Source of the DNA: Apus apus
Taxonomy: Eukaryota > Chordata > Aves > Apodiformes > Apodidae
DNA length: 64,000 nt
Direction of reading: 5' to 3'
Assembly (NCBI RefSeq): GCF_020740795.1
Contig: NC_067296.1
Coordinates: 7,107,001 to 7,171,000, forward strand
The notes under the pieces were generated by a model, which saw only the letters and a program-made list of their open reading frames with translations, had not been told where the DNA came from and ran no database searches. The position numbers and the translations under genes are program-made. How positions within the stretch are numbered: the stretch's first letter is position 1; every line of letters begins with the position of its first letter. Shown piece after piece: positions 24,331 to 36,117 of this stretch.

Positions 24331-27300
24331 AATGCCTGTCACTGTGCGCTTACTGTTTAAGAAGAATGTAGTTGGCTTAAAAGAAGGTCATGTTTTAAAC
24401 TTGAGAAAGAATATAGAATAATGGGACTGTGATGATTTTTCTTTATCTTAAGTAATAGTTTAAATACATTGTAGGATCATACAGAGTAAATCTAAAACTT
24501 TGGGAGAAGAGCCAAAGCTATTACCAGTCTTGATGCTTACCAACAGGTGAACCCCCTTCTCTTTGCACAAGACGTGTCAGTGTAGTACAATAAAAGCAAG
24601 TAATACACCCTCCTGGAGTGGATATCAGTCTCCAAGTGGATTGTTAGTGATGTATTAAACTGTGGCTGTGATCTTAAACTTAACTTGCATCTTCTCCCTG
24701 TCTCCTCATAAATAGATTGATTAGGTTTGGTAGCCTTGAATTCTGAGTGCATCAGTTTACCTTGTAGTTAGGGCTGACTAGTTAAATGTCTGAGCCTTAC
24801 TGTGTTCTCAGATGGCCTGGGCACCAAACTACTAGACTGTGGGCTTTTAGAGCACTGGTGCTGCAGGGATATAAATAAATCTAATTATAGAGACCGAAAA
24901 ACTCCTCAATAAGGGTGAAGTCTCAGACTTCTGTGATATTTAGCAATGCCAAACATGACAGATTTTTTTTTTTTCAGTTGTTTATCCAGAGAAATTCTGC
25001 AGATGACTTGAATCAGGACTGGTGTTTTGTAACTAGAATGCCTGTTGAAGCTAGGTTTTGTGTAAAGAAAGCTGCTGAATTTAGTGAGAATGAAACACAG
25101 AGCAGAACCTGTCTTTCAGTTCTTCAGTATCTGGCTGTCATGTGGGGGTCCATGCTGGCCATAACTCTAAATTAGAAATGAGTTGCTTGTTAGACAGTTA
25201 GAGAAAGTTATTCTCTAAGAAATCAGTTGCTTGTTAGACAATGGATTTAAACTACTAAGTGCCTAAAAATGTATTCAATGTCAGCATCAACAGGTTTTCT
25301 TGAACCTTGCTTGTCATGCAGTGTCAGACCCTCTTTGTTCTAGGTATGAAGTGAAAGCAGTTCTGGAGTGAAATAATACAGTGGTGATTATGAAAAGCAT
25401 CTGCCTTAATGCTGATGAGAGAGGCTGCCAGGGGTGTTAGAAGTTGGCTGAAGCTCCTTGCAGAATGAATTTCAATGGACAAGCTGAAACCACACGGGAG
25501 ATGTGTGTGACATCTGTAAGGAACTGAATGCCTGCCTCAAATGTCAATGTTAATTGAGCTGTGGTCATTCAAAACCTGCAGGCCAAAAGGATACTCAGAA
25601 CTCGGTCTGCTCTGCAGCTTGGTCTTTTTCCTTGGATAATAGGGAGAACAGTTCTACAGAGAACTTGCAGACCTTTTTTTTTTTTTTTTTTTTTCTTCTT
25701 GTTAGCCTCAAAGAACCAAAGTTAAATTGGTACTGGTGGTCATGTAACAGTAACTTGCCATGTTCCTCTGCATCTCTTCAGGTAGCCTATTATGCATGTC
25801 TGCTAGATAACCTTGTGCTGAAATGGGATTCTTCAGCATTATCCAGTGTTGAGGGGCTTGTATTAGACCATCTTAGTTCTGCAGTTCTAAGCAAGATTTC
25901 TTGAGGGGCAGGTTGCTGAGACATGTACGTGAACAGATGTTTCTTATCTTACCAGTGCCAACATAAATGGAACTGGACAGGATTTTACAGCAACAAGCCA
26001 GAACCTTTTTGAGAGGTAGCCAAAGAAAAATTGGCTCCTCTGAATGGAAAATTATCAGTGAATCTTGATGCTCACCATCTTGCACTTCCTGCAATGTGTG
26101 ACTTTTTGTTGTTGGACAAACATTCCATGTGAATAAGTGCCTAAGTGACTTCAGAACAAATAATAGTGGCATACTTGTCCTTTAGTTCACTCAGAGTTCA
26201 GTAACTTAGACTTTGTAGATGTTGCTGTGGCTGTGGCACTGTTAGTGACATGTTATTTAGTCCTGACATACTCTGCAGATTTCCTAAGGCATGCAAGTGT
26301 TTTTATAGAGCACTTACCCCTCCAGGGAAATGAACTTTTCAAGTGTAGTGCAGGCAAGCAGGTATCTGTGCTTCCACCTACAGGCAAATGTTACTGGCAA
26401 TGCCCTCACCTCACTTAGGTGGAGACCTTATTGCTACTTCTGACACCTCCCCTCCTTGAGGTTCAGAAGGCAGTTCAAACGTTCCAACTATACTTATCTG
26501 TTAATTTTTAGTGGAAACTGATGCAAGCAATGTTGTAACAGTTTTTTGCAAGATTGTTGAACTTCTGGCCATTCTTCCCTGTATTCTTGTTAAACAGGCA
26601 AATACAAGTTTCTTTAGAAAGCTCAGGCTGGAAACGTCTGATGACAATGGATTATCTGAGGATTTGGGAGCATTTAATTCACTGTGAGACAATTAACTTC
26701 TGCCCATCACCTGAGCTCTTCTTATGAAACACTTCTGAAAATAAGTAGCCAATTCTCCCCTGCAGCTGATAATGGTAGATTATTCATGTTCAGGGACACC
26801 TGTTCTGGGGATTCCATCAACCAAAAAACGCTGAGATGATGATGAATGTATATTATTTTAACCCTCAGCAGAAGTATTACAAAGACATTTCCTCCTGGTT
26901 CGGGCATTTGCTTTTAAAATTGTGCATTTGTTAACTGACAAAAATATACTCCAGGCATCACTTCCCTGTGAACATGTAAATCTATCAATAAGCATACTTA
27001 GCTATCAGAAAGCAGGGTAAATGCTTTATTTTCCCTTAGCTTTCTACCCTTACTTATTCAAATTAAGTAATTGTTGCCTTTAATATATTTTAGAGGAAAT
27101 TTGCAGTGTTCCTGGGGAATATGGGCTGTAATAGCAGGCACCAGCTAGTACATGAAAAGCTCAGTGAGTTGTGTTGACAGCTGGCTGCTAAGTGACTGTA
27201 GGCTTTAAAATTTTCTCTCCAAATAATAATCTTCTAATTCATGTGAGGTCAAAAGCTTATGCTGGACTTCCTGTATTGTATTCAAGATGGGAATAGAAAA

Positions 27301-29690
27301 TACTCTATTATTAAAGTAATAAATCTTAATAGAAAGTACAAGGTATTTTGTTACAAATGAGTAACATGTCAGAAAAGCCAGAACAAAGGGGTTTCAGCAC
27401 AGCTAGTTTATAGGTTTAGCTTTCTAGTTATAAGTTTTCATTTTCCAAAGCTGTGAAGAGAAATTCATTCTGGTTTTGTGCCTATATAAGGGGTATTTTG
27501 AAGTAAGTATTTAAGAAAGAAATATATTAATAATAAATATCAGATTTCTGCATGAACATCTGAAAATGCTGTAATTACAGTACTGCTTCCTTCATAAAGC
27601 AAAATGAAAGTTTCGCATATTTTACAGATTATTAGCTAGAAACAGGTCTGTCCTTGTTTAAGCTGCTGCATAAAGAAGAGTAGAAAAGTCTTTTGTAACA
27701 TTTTTGAGAAAAATAATAATAGGCTAGAGGAGTAAATATCTTTTAAATGAAAGGACAAACATGTTGGATATTTGAGGTGGTGTGCCAAGTGTTCCTCAAA
27801 CTTTTGAATTACACATGTATTTGCTTACATTATGAGTTCAACTTTTTAATCTGGCTGTGGATACTTTTTGTCCCAATTGTGCAGATTTTACATTTATCCA
27901 GATGTCCACAGTTTTCAGGGAAAAGAGAACATAAAACTGAATTTTTAGTGTAATTCAATCTGGAAGAAGAAAAAAAACAAACACAAAAACTTTGTAATTC
28001 CCTGTCTCCACCTAACTTTTTACAAAAAAAAAACAACCTGCACAAATGTTATTTCTGTTACAGATGACATGAAGCCTTGCAGTAATGATGACACAACAGC
28101 TGAAATTTCATTTCCTTCTGAAATGTAACTGTTGCTGGCTTGGAATAATTAAAGCATCTAACAGCACATATTATTATGCAACAGACCACACAAATATATG
28201 AATAGATGTTTAAATGTGATATGGGATGTATATCTATCTACTTGCATACAGAGAATGTCTTTTAAATGTGATTGTCAATTGATTTTAAGTGTATGATGTA
28301 TTTTTTTTATGGTATCTTTGGAATCCATATCAGTATTAAATACAGAAATTGATATGGAGCTTGTAGGCATATTGGTTTGTTGTTGTGTTTGGTTTTTTTT
28401 AATTTGGTTTTGCTGAAATGTTGTTGTTGTGATTCTTCCCATGAAATATGAAGGCTTTTGCATTTAAGTGTATTTGGTTAGTAAATGTTGTGGGCTGGAT
28501 GCCACATTTTTTTTTTGCTGATCAATAGCAGAAGTTGCTGACTGGCAGTGCAAAGCTGCCATAAGGGTTGAAATGCAACCTTGTAACTTAAAATGTATTT
28601 TTACCTATTAAGAAAGATATAAAATATTTCTAAAACAAAAAAGTTCTCGTAGTATCTTTGTCTGGCAGAAGGTTCTGCTCTAGTCTGGCATAACTGGGGG
28701 CTGTTGGTTATGGACTGTGATGTGAGCTGCTTTGCTAAGTGCAGGTTTGTTATAAAAAGCAGTTGTATTGCTTTAAGAAATCATACAGGTTAGGAAAAGT
28801 GTTGCCTTTAAAATACTTAATGATGCTTAAAAAAGGAATGGTGGCATTTATTTAAATCTTGCAGGGCATTTTGATTGCTACAGTGACCCAGGAAAGGAAA
28901 CTGATGTTATGTGAGAAGTTCACTGGGCAGCTGCATGCTGCTGCCGTTAACTTAGTTTTCACTCTTCTTTCAAGAGCAATGTCTCTGAAGCAACATCAAT
29001 AAATATTAATTAATAAATACCTGATTAAATATGAATACCTACTTTATTAATATCCGTTATTATTTAGAGGCTTAATTTGTAGGACAAATCTGAAATTACT
29101 GTGAGTTATGGACTTTAACAGTGGCATGCTGGAATTGTTGCTTCCTTAATGCAGAATAAATACAAGCATATCCTGGCTGAGGCAGGTGGGTTCACTAGTG
29201 ATTTCAAGAGTCCAGCAGCCTCCCTCACCGAACCAACCACAGAGCCAGGGCTCAGGTAGTGGCAGTTAATTATTGGCAGTTGAGGGACCAGGGGAGGGAC
29301 TTTGGGAAGCGGGGGGGAGAGGTGCAAAGCAAATGAAAGCTGTGCATGGAGCTGAGCAGCTGGAGCTGACACAGCCGTTCCTGGCAGGGCAGTAAGAGCA
29401 GGGAGCTGCAGTGTCTGCCCCGCTGCTCCCCCAGCTCTGCAGCTCTACCTGCCCCTACCTTGTGGAAGGTGTTTGCATCTGTAGTTACTGGTTTTACTTG
29501 CTTATCTCCCTAGGTTCAGCATGATGGTTTCTATTTCCTACCCCTATTTATGTTGAAATGCCGGTATTTTTGTTACAATACCCTTTTCCAGCCGTGCGGG
29601 CCGACAGCCCCCCCCACTTGGAGCTGGGTGAGGGCCCTGCGTCTTCCCTTTCGACTTTCTCTGCCCAGAAATGCGCTGACCGAAGTTAAA
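24331..29690. other. Intergenic stretch between CSE1L and STAU1
   Basis: About 5.4 kb of AT-rich DNA. I see no coding sequence, RNA gene or well-preserved transposon on either strand. Contents are low-complexity tracts: a T21 run at 25674-25694 and T/TTG-rich DNA at 28370-28430. The open frames present are short and unrelated to anything I recognise. Confidence 0.6.
25674..25694. repeat. Poly(T) run, 21 nt
   Basis: Uninterrupted T21 followed by CTTCTTG. It may be a homopolymer tract or the A-tail of an old minus-strand insertion; no poly(A) signal is seen on its 3' flank. Confidence 0.7.
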
Positions 29691-29971
29691 CTTGGGTATT
29701 TTACATAAACGTCTTGCTTCCTCTCAACAAAAACGAGGCGCTGAGGGGCGGGCGGCAGCGAGGGGCTCCCCGCCGCACCCGGCGGTCCCTCCCGCCCCGG
29801 AGCCGCCGCGTTGGCGGCCGCTTTCCCGGCAGCCGCGGGCGGCCCTGCCCGAGGGGCTCCCGCTCCCGGGGGCTCCCGCTCCCGGGGAAGGCGGCGGGAG
29901 CGGCCCCGGCCCCGCTTCCCCCTCTCTCCGGCGCCGCCATCTTGGCGGGCACGGCGGCCCTGCCGCGCGGG

Positions 29972-29990
29972 GCATGCCGGGAGCCGTAGT
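29972..29990. promoter_or_regulatory. ZNF143/Staf-like site 1 in STAU1 promoter
   Basis: GCATGCCGGGAGCCGTAGT resembles the SBS consensus (GCATGCTGGGANTTGTAGT), with three differences by eye. It lies about 30 bp after the YY1-type site. Confidence 0.55.
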
Positions 29991-30027
29991 CCCCCCGCCC
30001 CGAGGCGGGCAGGGGCTGCCCCGCAGG

Positions 30028-30046
30028 GCACGCCGGGACTTGTAGT
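30028..30046. promoter_or_regulatory. ZNF143/Staf-like site 2 in STAU1 promoter
   Basis: GCACGCCGGGACTTGTAGT matches the same consensus with two differences by eye. It has the same orientation as site 1 and starts 56 bp downstream of it. Confidence 0.65.
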
Positions 30047-30219
30047 CGCCGCGAAAGAGGCGGGGCTCCCAGCCGGCCCCTCTTCCTATTGGCGGAGAGC
30101 ACGGAGAGGGGCGGTCCCTGATGCGCTTCGGCCGCTCTCGATTGGTTGCCTGCCCGCCCCGCCTCCGGCGCCGTGCCGTCACTTCCCCCCCGGCCGGAGC
30201 TGGCCCCGCTCATTCTCTT

Positions 30220-30349
30220 TAGTGTTTGCCCTGTGCCCGCCGCCTCCCTCCGCTGCCGCCCCCCGGCCCCCCGGGACCCGGCCCATGGACTGAGCCGCCC
30301 GCTGGCCCGCACCTCCAGCCGGCCCGGGAGCCGCAGCCCAGGCAGCCAG
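30220..30349 (+). other. STAU1: STAU1 exon 1 (non-coding), approximate 5' end
   Basis: GC-rich leader ending at the donor CCAG|GTGAGG (30349/30350). The 5' boundary is a guess. It contains a two-codon upstream frame, ATG GAC TGA, at 30285-30293 with G at +4. The first coding exon is more than 10 kb downstream. Confidence 0.6.
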
Positions 30350-33300
30350 GTGAGGGGGGAGGCGGCCCGGGCTCCCCCCGGTGCCGAGGCAGCGGGGCGG
30401 GGGGTGGCGGGGCCTAGCGGGGGCCGCGCCGGGCCGTGCCGGCCGGGCTGTGGGGAGGGGACAGCCCCTGCACGGGCGGGCTCGCCCCCCCCCTGCTCTC
30501 CCGCTCGCCGCCGCTCGCCCCCCGCTCCCGCCCGGGGCTCTGCCCAGCTCCCGGGGGCCGCGGTGGGCCCGCTGGGCAGCCCCCGGCGCTGTCCCCACCG
30601 CCCGGCGGGGGCCCGGCGCGGGGGAGCGCCCGGCGCGGGGGGAGCCAAGGCAGGTCGCGGCAGGCGAGTCGCGGGGCCGTCCCTTCTGAGCCTCGATGGG
30701 GGCCGCTGGCGGGGGCAGCGCCGGCCCCTGCCTGAGCGGCCGCGGCGACCCCCCGGGCCCCTGGGGCGAGTGGCGGGGGCGGCAGGTGGCTTGGCCGGCC
30801 CTGGCGAGGGGAGTGACAGCGGCGGAGCTGGGCTCCCTGGGCGCTGTCAGACCGGGTAGCGGCGGCACCGGGCACCCCGAGTGCGCCAGGCAGGGATGTT
30901 GGCGGTCCTGCTCTGCTTTAAAATCCCCGTTTCGTTTTGAAGGGGGACAGTGGTGGCTGTGGGCCCCCCAGGAACGGGGGGATGGTGGTAGCACAACTGG
31001 TTCAGGCTCTCTGAACCTGCTGGAGGAAGGGGCTGCAACCATCTAGCTTCTCCAGATTGCCTAGAGTGGGTGACAACACTCCCAGACTTCTGCAAAGTCT
31101 CAGGGGCACATGATCTCAGTAGCAGAACTCCCAAGACTGAACTAGACTTGCCTGACTGTTCTGATAAAAGGTGTAGATATGGTGACAGCAGCAGGAGACG
31201 CCCCCAGTCTTCTCCTTGTAGAGATTACAGTGCAAACACCGAGACAGCTGGTATTAGCAGCATTAGCTTTCCTCCTGAACACTGGCATCATCCCACTTTC
31301 TCCTCATTGCCCACTGGGTTTGGCAGCCATCACTGCACCAGCTTCACATGTCACTGTTGTTTGATCACAACACTAGGTTTTCAGGACGTGTAACAGCAAC
31401 AAGTACCTTTTAAATCTTTACACTGCTTATGTGTGTCCTAGAGGTTATACCAGGTTTGGTTTGTTGGGATTGTCCATCTAGGTGGTACTACAGCTAGGCA
31501 TGTTGACAGCCTTTTTTCTGATTTATTCACCTATTGGGTATTTTTGTCATTGCTTTTCTGGAAGATTTAAGGCAAACCTGGAGGAAGATCATTTGGAAAG
31601 TACATGAAGGCTAGGTGTATATATACAGCTGTGAAATAAAATACCTGAATGAAGTCCTTTGTCTGCTTTTGGAATAGTATATTTATAAAATCTATCTTCT
31701 AACTAGAACATTCAAGTGTATTATGTACTTCCCTTGCTCAAACTGGCAGAAATGTATTTTTATTTAGTATTAATGAACATAAAAGCTTGAGTTTTAATGA
31801 TGCAGCTACAGCTGTGATGTACTAAAGTGATCTCTGATTTGCCTGTTGATCATCTCAGAAATGCAACAAATTTGTGTATTCAAACTTTCATGGAGTTGTT
31901 CGCTGGATGTCTGTCACATCTTGGCGAAAATTTAAAGAGCCCCTAGGTTGAATTTTTTACTATGTTTTCTGATGTTGCATCAGAATCTCCTTTCAAAACT
32001 CTCCCTAAAGGATGTATGCAAGATACAATTAGTTTTTAATTATTTTAAGCAGCCACTCTTTCTTTCTTTGAAATTCTTTTGTAAAATCATTAATCGCTTT
32101 TTCCACTCTCACTATCATCAGCCAAAGTATTCAGTTCTTCGTGGCAAAATTAAAGTACTTATAGATGGAAATAAATCTGAGGTGATGTAACTGTACAAAG
32201 TCAGAGCAAAACTGAAAGCTGCTCTATGTTTTTCAGGCCTTGCTGAAGAACATCAGCTTTATTCTGAGGGCCTAGGAACTTCTAAAAAATAATTGTTTTG
32301 CCTAGGATCCTTGCTGAAGGGTTGATGACTTTATTAGAGGTTTTTAAGATGCAGCTGAACAATAGAGGAGATCTGTGCAGTGATTGTCCTGTAACTGCAC
32401 TTGATATCAGTGGGCTTTTCTGACTGTTCTACTGCAGGAACAATAAGTCATTAAATATTTTGTTGCAGCACTAATTCAGCCAGAAGTGGTTAAATGTTCA
32501 TCTTTATTCATGATTGACTTACCACTTTCTGGTTTTTGATTTTGCATTTTGTTTGGAACTGTCTGGTTTCTGTGTACATCTGCTACTTCCCTCCTTTCCT
32601 TCAGATTTTACTTTCAAATTTTAGCTTTTCATCACCTATTCTCTTATTAATAATCCATGTCTTAACTTCCAAATAAATTTTCTTAAAATTTAGTGTCGAT
32701 ACCCTTGCAAATTCATCGTACTCGAAAAGAGCATAATATTTTTTCTGCAGTGAATATTGCCTTTGAGATGTACCTTGCCTTGCCTAAATTTTATAGAAAA
32801 AGATTTATCTGAGATGAGAACATTGTTCAGCTGGTGTTTTGCATTTTGTGTAAATAGCCTTAAGTCTGTATGATTTGTAGTTTGTTGGGTTTTTTTTGGT
32901 TGGTTGTGAATATTTAGAGTTTTCAATTGTAAATAGTTAGATTTTGTGCTTAAACACTGTTGCAGAAGACAAACACTTTAGAATTTTATGCTATATATTA
33001 CAAAGCTACATTGATGTAGGTTTTTCAATGCTGTGTTTTGAAATGAACCATCTCAACTAACCTCTTAGGATTTGTGGAAATGTGTTCTTCATGCTCCAAA
33101 ATGGTCAAGTGTGGGACAAAAAAGACTCAGCCACCACATTTGAGTTCTTTAAAACCTCTTTAAAAAACTGCAGGAGAGAGGGAACCTTCCCAACCAGTGC
33201 TGTCTAGGAAACGAATGTGCTGTGATATTTCCCAGTCCACAAACAACAGGTGGAAGTGAAGTTGAGCAGTGGGTCTGTCTTTGATGTGCCCAGAACTTCT

Positions 33301-36050
33301 GGTCAGAGCTGGGGGGATTGGCCTCCTCTGCCCACCCAGCTCAGCAGGTTGTGTCTGAGCAGCAGGTAATGCTGCGTTTTTCCCCAGATGAGGGTTGGTT
33401 GACATTGTGTGGTGACAGAGCTATGGGCATGTCAAAGCACAGGTGAGAGAGGGGCTGGTGAGTAAAGGTGGTGTGTCCCACAGGTGGTTCAGTTCTGCCT
33501 CACCCCCTCCTTGGGTACCTACATCACTTTGCAGGGACAGGACTTGGGGTTTGACTTGTAGTTGTCCACCTGTGAAACAGGGATAAATGGAACTTTCCTG
33601 CCTTGAAAACGGTTTGTTATTGATGAGGAACAATTCATCCTCCTTGCTTTGTGACTGAAGGGTCAGTAACTTCAGATGTGTCTGCTTTTTAGAAAAAAAT
33701 TCATGCTTAATTTTAAGTCCTCCTTTCCTCTTGTTCAAACTTTTTCTTGGCTATTGTTTATAAAATGCTTTTTAGTTGGCGATGTCAAGAATTCCTTGTA
33801 ACTTGAATCTTGATGGTTTTATTTGGTGTCTGTTCTGTTTCTCATCCTGCTCTGTTCTTGTTCTCTAAAAAGCCCTCCCTGCCTGGTGCTGGTGGGTCAT
33901 GAATGAAGGAAGAGGAAGTTTTAATGGGGTACATGTGCAAGTTCCTAACAAGCAGCATAAGGAGAGTGTTACAACTACCAGCTTTCCCAATGTGCACATC
34001 CTAAGGATAGGACACCTTTCCATATTCTGGTCCTGACAACGAACAAACATGATTTCTTTGGGGATTTATTATCTCGTATTCTCAAGTGGTTTGTCAAAGT
34101 TCAGAGCAAGTCTGCAGTAGGAGCAATGTGAGATCCCCCTTTTTGCCAAAACTGCTGTTTGACAAGGCCAGTGTCTTCCTCTGATAATGTGCTGGTACAG
34201 TCCAGGTGTGTTCACAGTCAGGGAGTCTGGGCTGGGAGGGACTTGAGGGAGAGAATGAGTCCATCCCACTGTGAGGCTGGGTGTGCCAGCTTCATTCTAA
34301 ATGGATGTTTATCAATTCCTTCAAGTTTGCCAATGATGAAGTTACCTCTGTCACCCACAGCACTATAGTTCATTCCAGCCGTTACTATCAGAAAGTTTTG
34401 ATGCATTTTTAAGCCTCTTGCCTCTAGTTCTTTCACTGTAAGCATGAAGAACGGATTATTCTTTTCCACTCCAGAAACCTTTTATGCAGTTGAAGACTAC
34501 TGGTTGTCAAGCCCCAGCCAGCCCTCTCCCCTTCAGTGTATACAAGCCCAAATTCTCTACTGTGTTTTCTCATAGGCTGTATGTTTCTAAAGCTGAGTGG
34601 TTTGTGCTTCTCCTGCTATGCTCTTGATGACTGGATCCACATCTGTCTTGAAGCTTGGCACCCGTGTGTGGATGCAGTACTCCAGCTGAGGGCTCAGCAC
34701 CATGGAGTACAGTGTTTGAAGCACTGCTGCAGGTCTCTCTCAGGCTGTTTTTCCATTTCCATCCAGAATGATAATTGCTTTTTCTAAAAGAGTCTTTCAG
34801 CATTGGCTTCTGTTAGGTAATGGGGTTATGTTGGTTGTAACTCTTCTCCCACTCTGCTGGTGTCAGTTGGTGGTATTTCTGTCCTGTGTTTGATCAGTAG
34901 ACAGTGCCTTGCCAGAACCTTGCACTTGTCCCTGCTGAGATCAAGTAATTTGTTTGTGAGCCTGGTTAGACCACCAGAGATGACTGGAGAAAAATCAGTT
35001 ATCTTCATACACCTTGGTTTTGATCCTGTCTTGGGAGTATTACCCACTTCCTTCTTTTCCAGGTGCTTAGTTAAGCCTCCAGAAAAACTTTGAGATGAAA
35101 ACTTGAACTGATAGGCCTGTAATCCTCTTGTCTCCCTCCTTCCTCTCCAGTTAAAAAAATGGGCACATTTTCAGGCTCTGTATCCTCATCTGTTCTGCAG
35201 GATTCCTCCAAGATAACTGGTTAGAGTTCTGAGATGAATTGTAGGGTTTTGAGGTGGCAATCTGAAGTAAATTCAAGAGCTTTATTTATGCCCTCTTTAA
35301 CCTTAATCAAGATTGAGATCTTACCCATTTTGTTGTTGGTACTCATGTTGCCAGCATCTGCATGCACTTGGCTTTAGTCATGGAAAAGGAGGATTAAACA
35401 CTTTGTGCTATATTTGTAAGCAGAATAAAATACATTTTGATTTCCATTTAGAGCAGTCCATGCAGTGACAGGTTTCATATTCAGTACTGAAATAATTTTA
35501 CTCTAAAATTGTTTTAGCTAGGTTGAATTTTTTTGTATACCTATTTATAAATGAAGTAATTAGACTGGAAATGTAGCCAAAAGGTACAATTTCTATTGGT
35601 TTTTTTGCAGTTAGTGGCTGCCAGAGTTTCTCAGGTTAATGGCTTGGTTTTGGTTTGGCTTCATGAATTAAGGTCTGGGTCTGATTTCAGTAGCTGATCT
35701 TTAGGGCTGTTACAAAGTTCAGCTTCTACAGAACTGGCCTTCCTACAGAAAGAAAATTTGCAAGGGACTGTTAATAGTCCTGCAGAGAGCACTATGGTGA
35801 GATTCCACCATTTGTGTAAGAAAAATCACTAGGAAAGAGCAAGGAAAGAAGATTCTTGGATCAGGTTAGAATTTCTGCTTGGAGAAAAGCAGCTCTATTG
35901 AGCAGTCTGTTGGTGAGAACTTAATGGTCACACAAATTCTTGTCCTCCAAATAGATGAGGCAAATTCAGTGTAGTGGGAAAACATCTATTGCAGAAGATC
36001 TTTTTGTAGCTTTAGGAAGCAAAATGCTAACTTTCTGTTTTTCCTCTTAG
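30350..36050 (+). other. STAU1: STAU1 intron 1, first part
   Basis: 30350-30880 is the rest of the CpG island. 31000-34190 is ordinary AT-rich intron with no exon I can support. 34190-35340 contains degenerate retroposon-like DNA, listed separately. No tRNA or small RNA is recognisable. Confidence 0.6.
34600..35340. mobile_element. Diverged CR1-like LINE remnant
   Basis: Short phrases in the right order recall avian CR1 elements: ATGCAGTACTCCAGCTGAG near 34673, a GGGGTTATGTTGG stretch near 34822, CTTGCACTTGTCCCTGCTG near 34919 and GATAGGCCTGTAATCCTC near 35111. Spacing is disrupted and identity is low. The match is by memory, so the family and orientation are tentative. Confidence 0.4.
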
Positions 36051-36117
36051 GCTTTCTCCATCATAAATACCCTATACAGAACTAAATTCAAATCTTCACT
36101 CTCTGGATCTCCTAAAG
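36051..36117 (+). other. STAU1: Candidate optional STAU1 5' UTR exon (67 nt)
   Basis: The segment from GCTTTCTCCATC to CTCCTAAAG is bounded by a strong acceptor (pyrimidine-rich TTTCTGTTTTTCCTCTTAG) and a usable donor (AAAG|GTACAG). It has no ATG, so it would extend the leader without adding an upstream frame. Mammalian STAU1 transcripts are known to vary in 5' UTR exons. It could also be a decoy exon. Confidence 0.4.

Larger units (their letters stand above)
29740..30880 (+). promoter_or_regulatory. STAU1: CpG island and promoter of STAU1
   Basis: Very GC-rich, TATA-less stretch. It contains a YY1-type GCCGCCATCTTGG at 29933-29945, two ZNF143-like sites (listed separately) and two ATTGG boxes near 30088 and 30141. 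The strong donor of exon 1 is at 30349/30350. Two clusters are visible: YY1/ZNF143 around 29930-30046, and CCAAT plus exon 1 around 30085-30349. There may therefore be more than one start site. Confidence 0.8.

Noticed and set aside
29701-31042. Open frames of 237-315 codons over the STAU1 CpG island
   Set aside because: Same artefact: compositional bias, several overlapping frames, no family resemblance.
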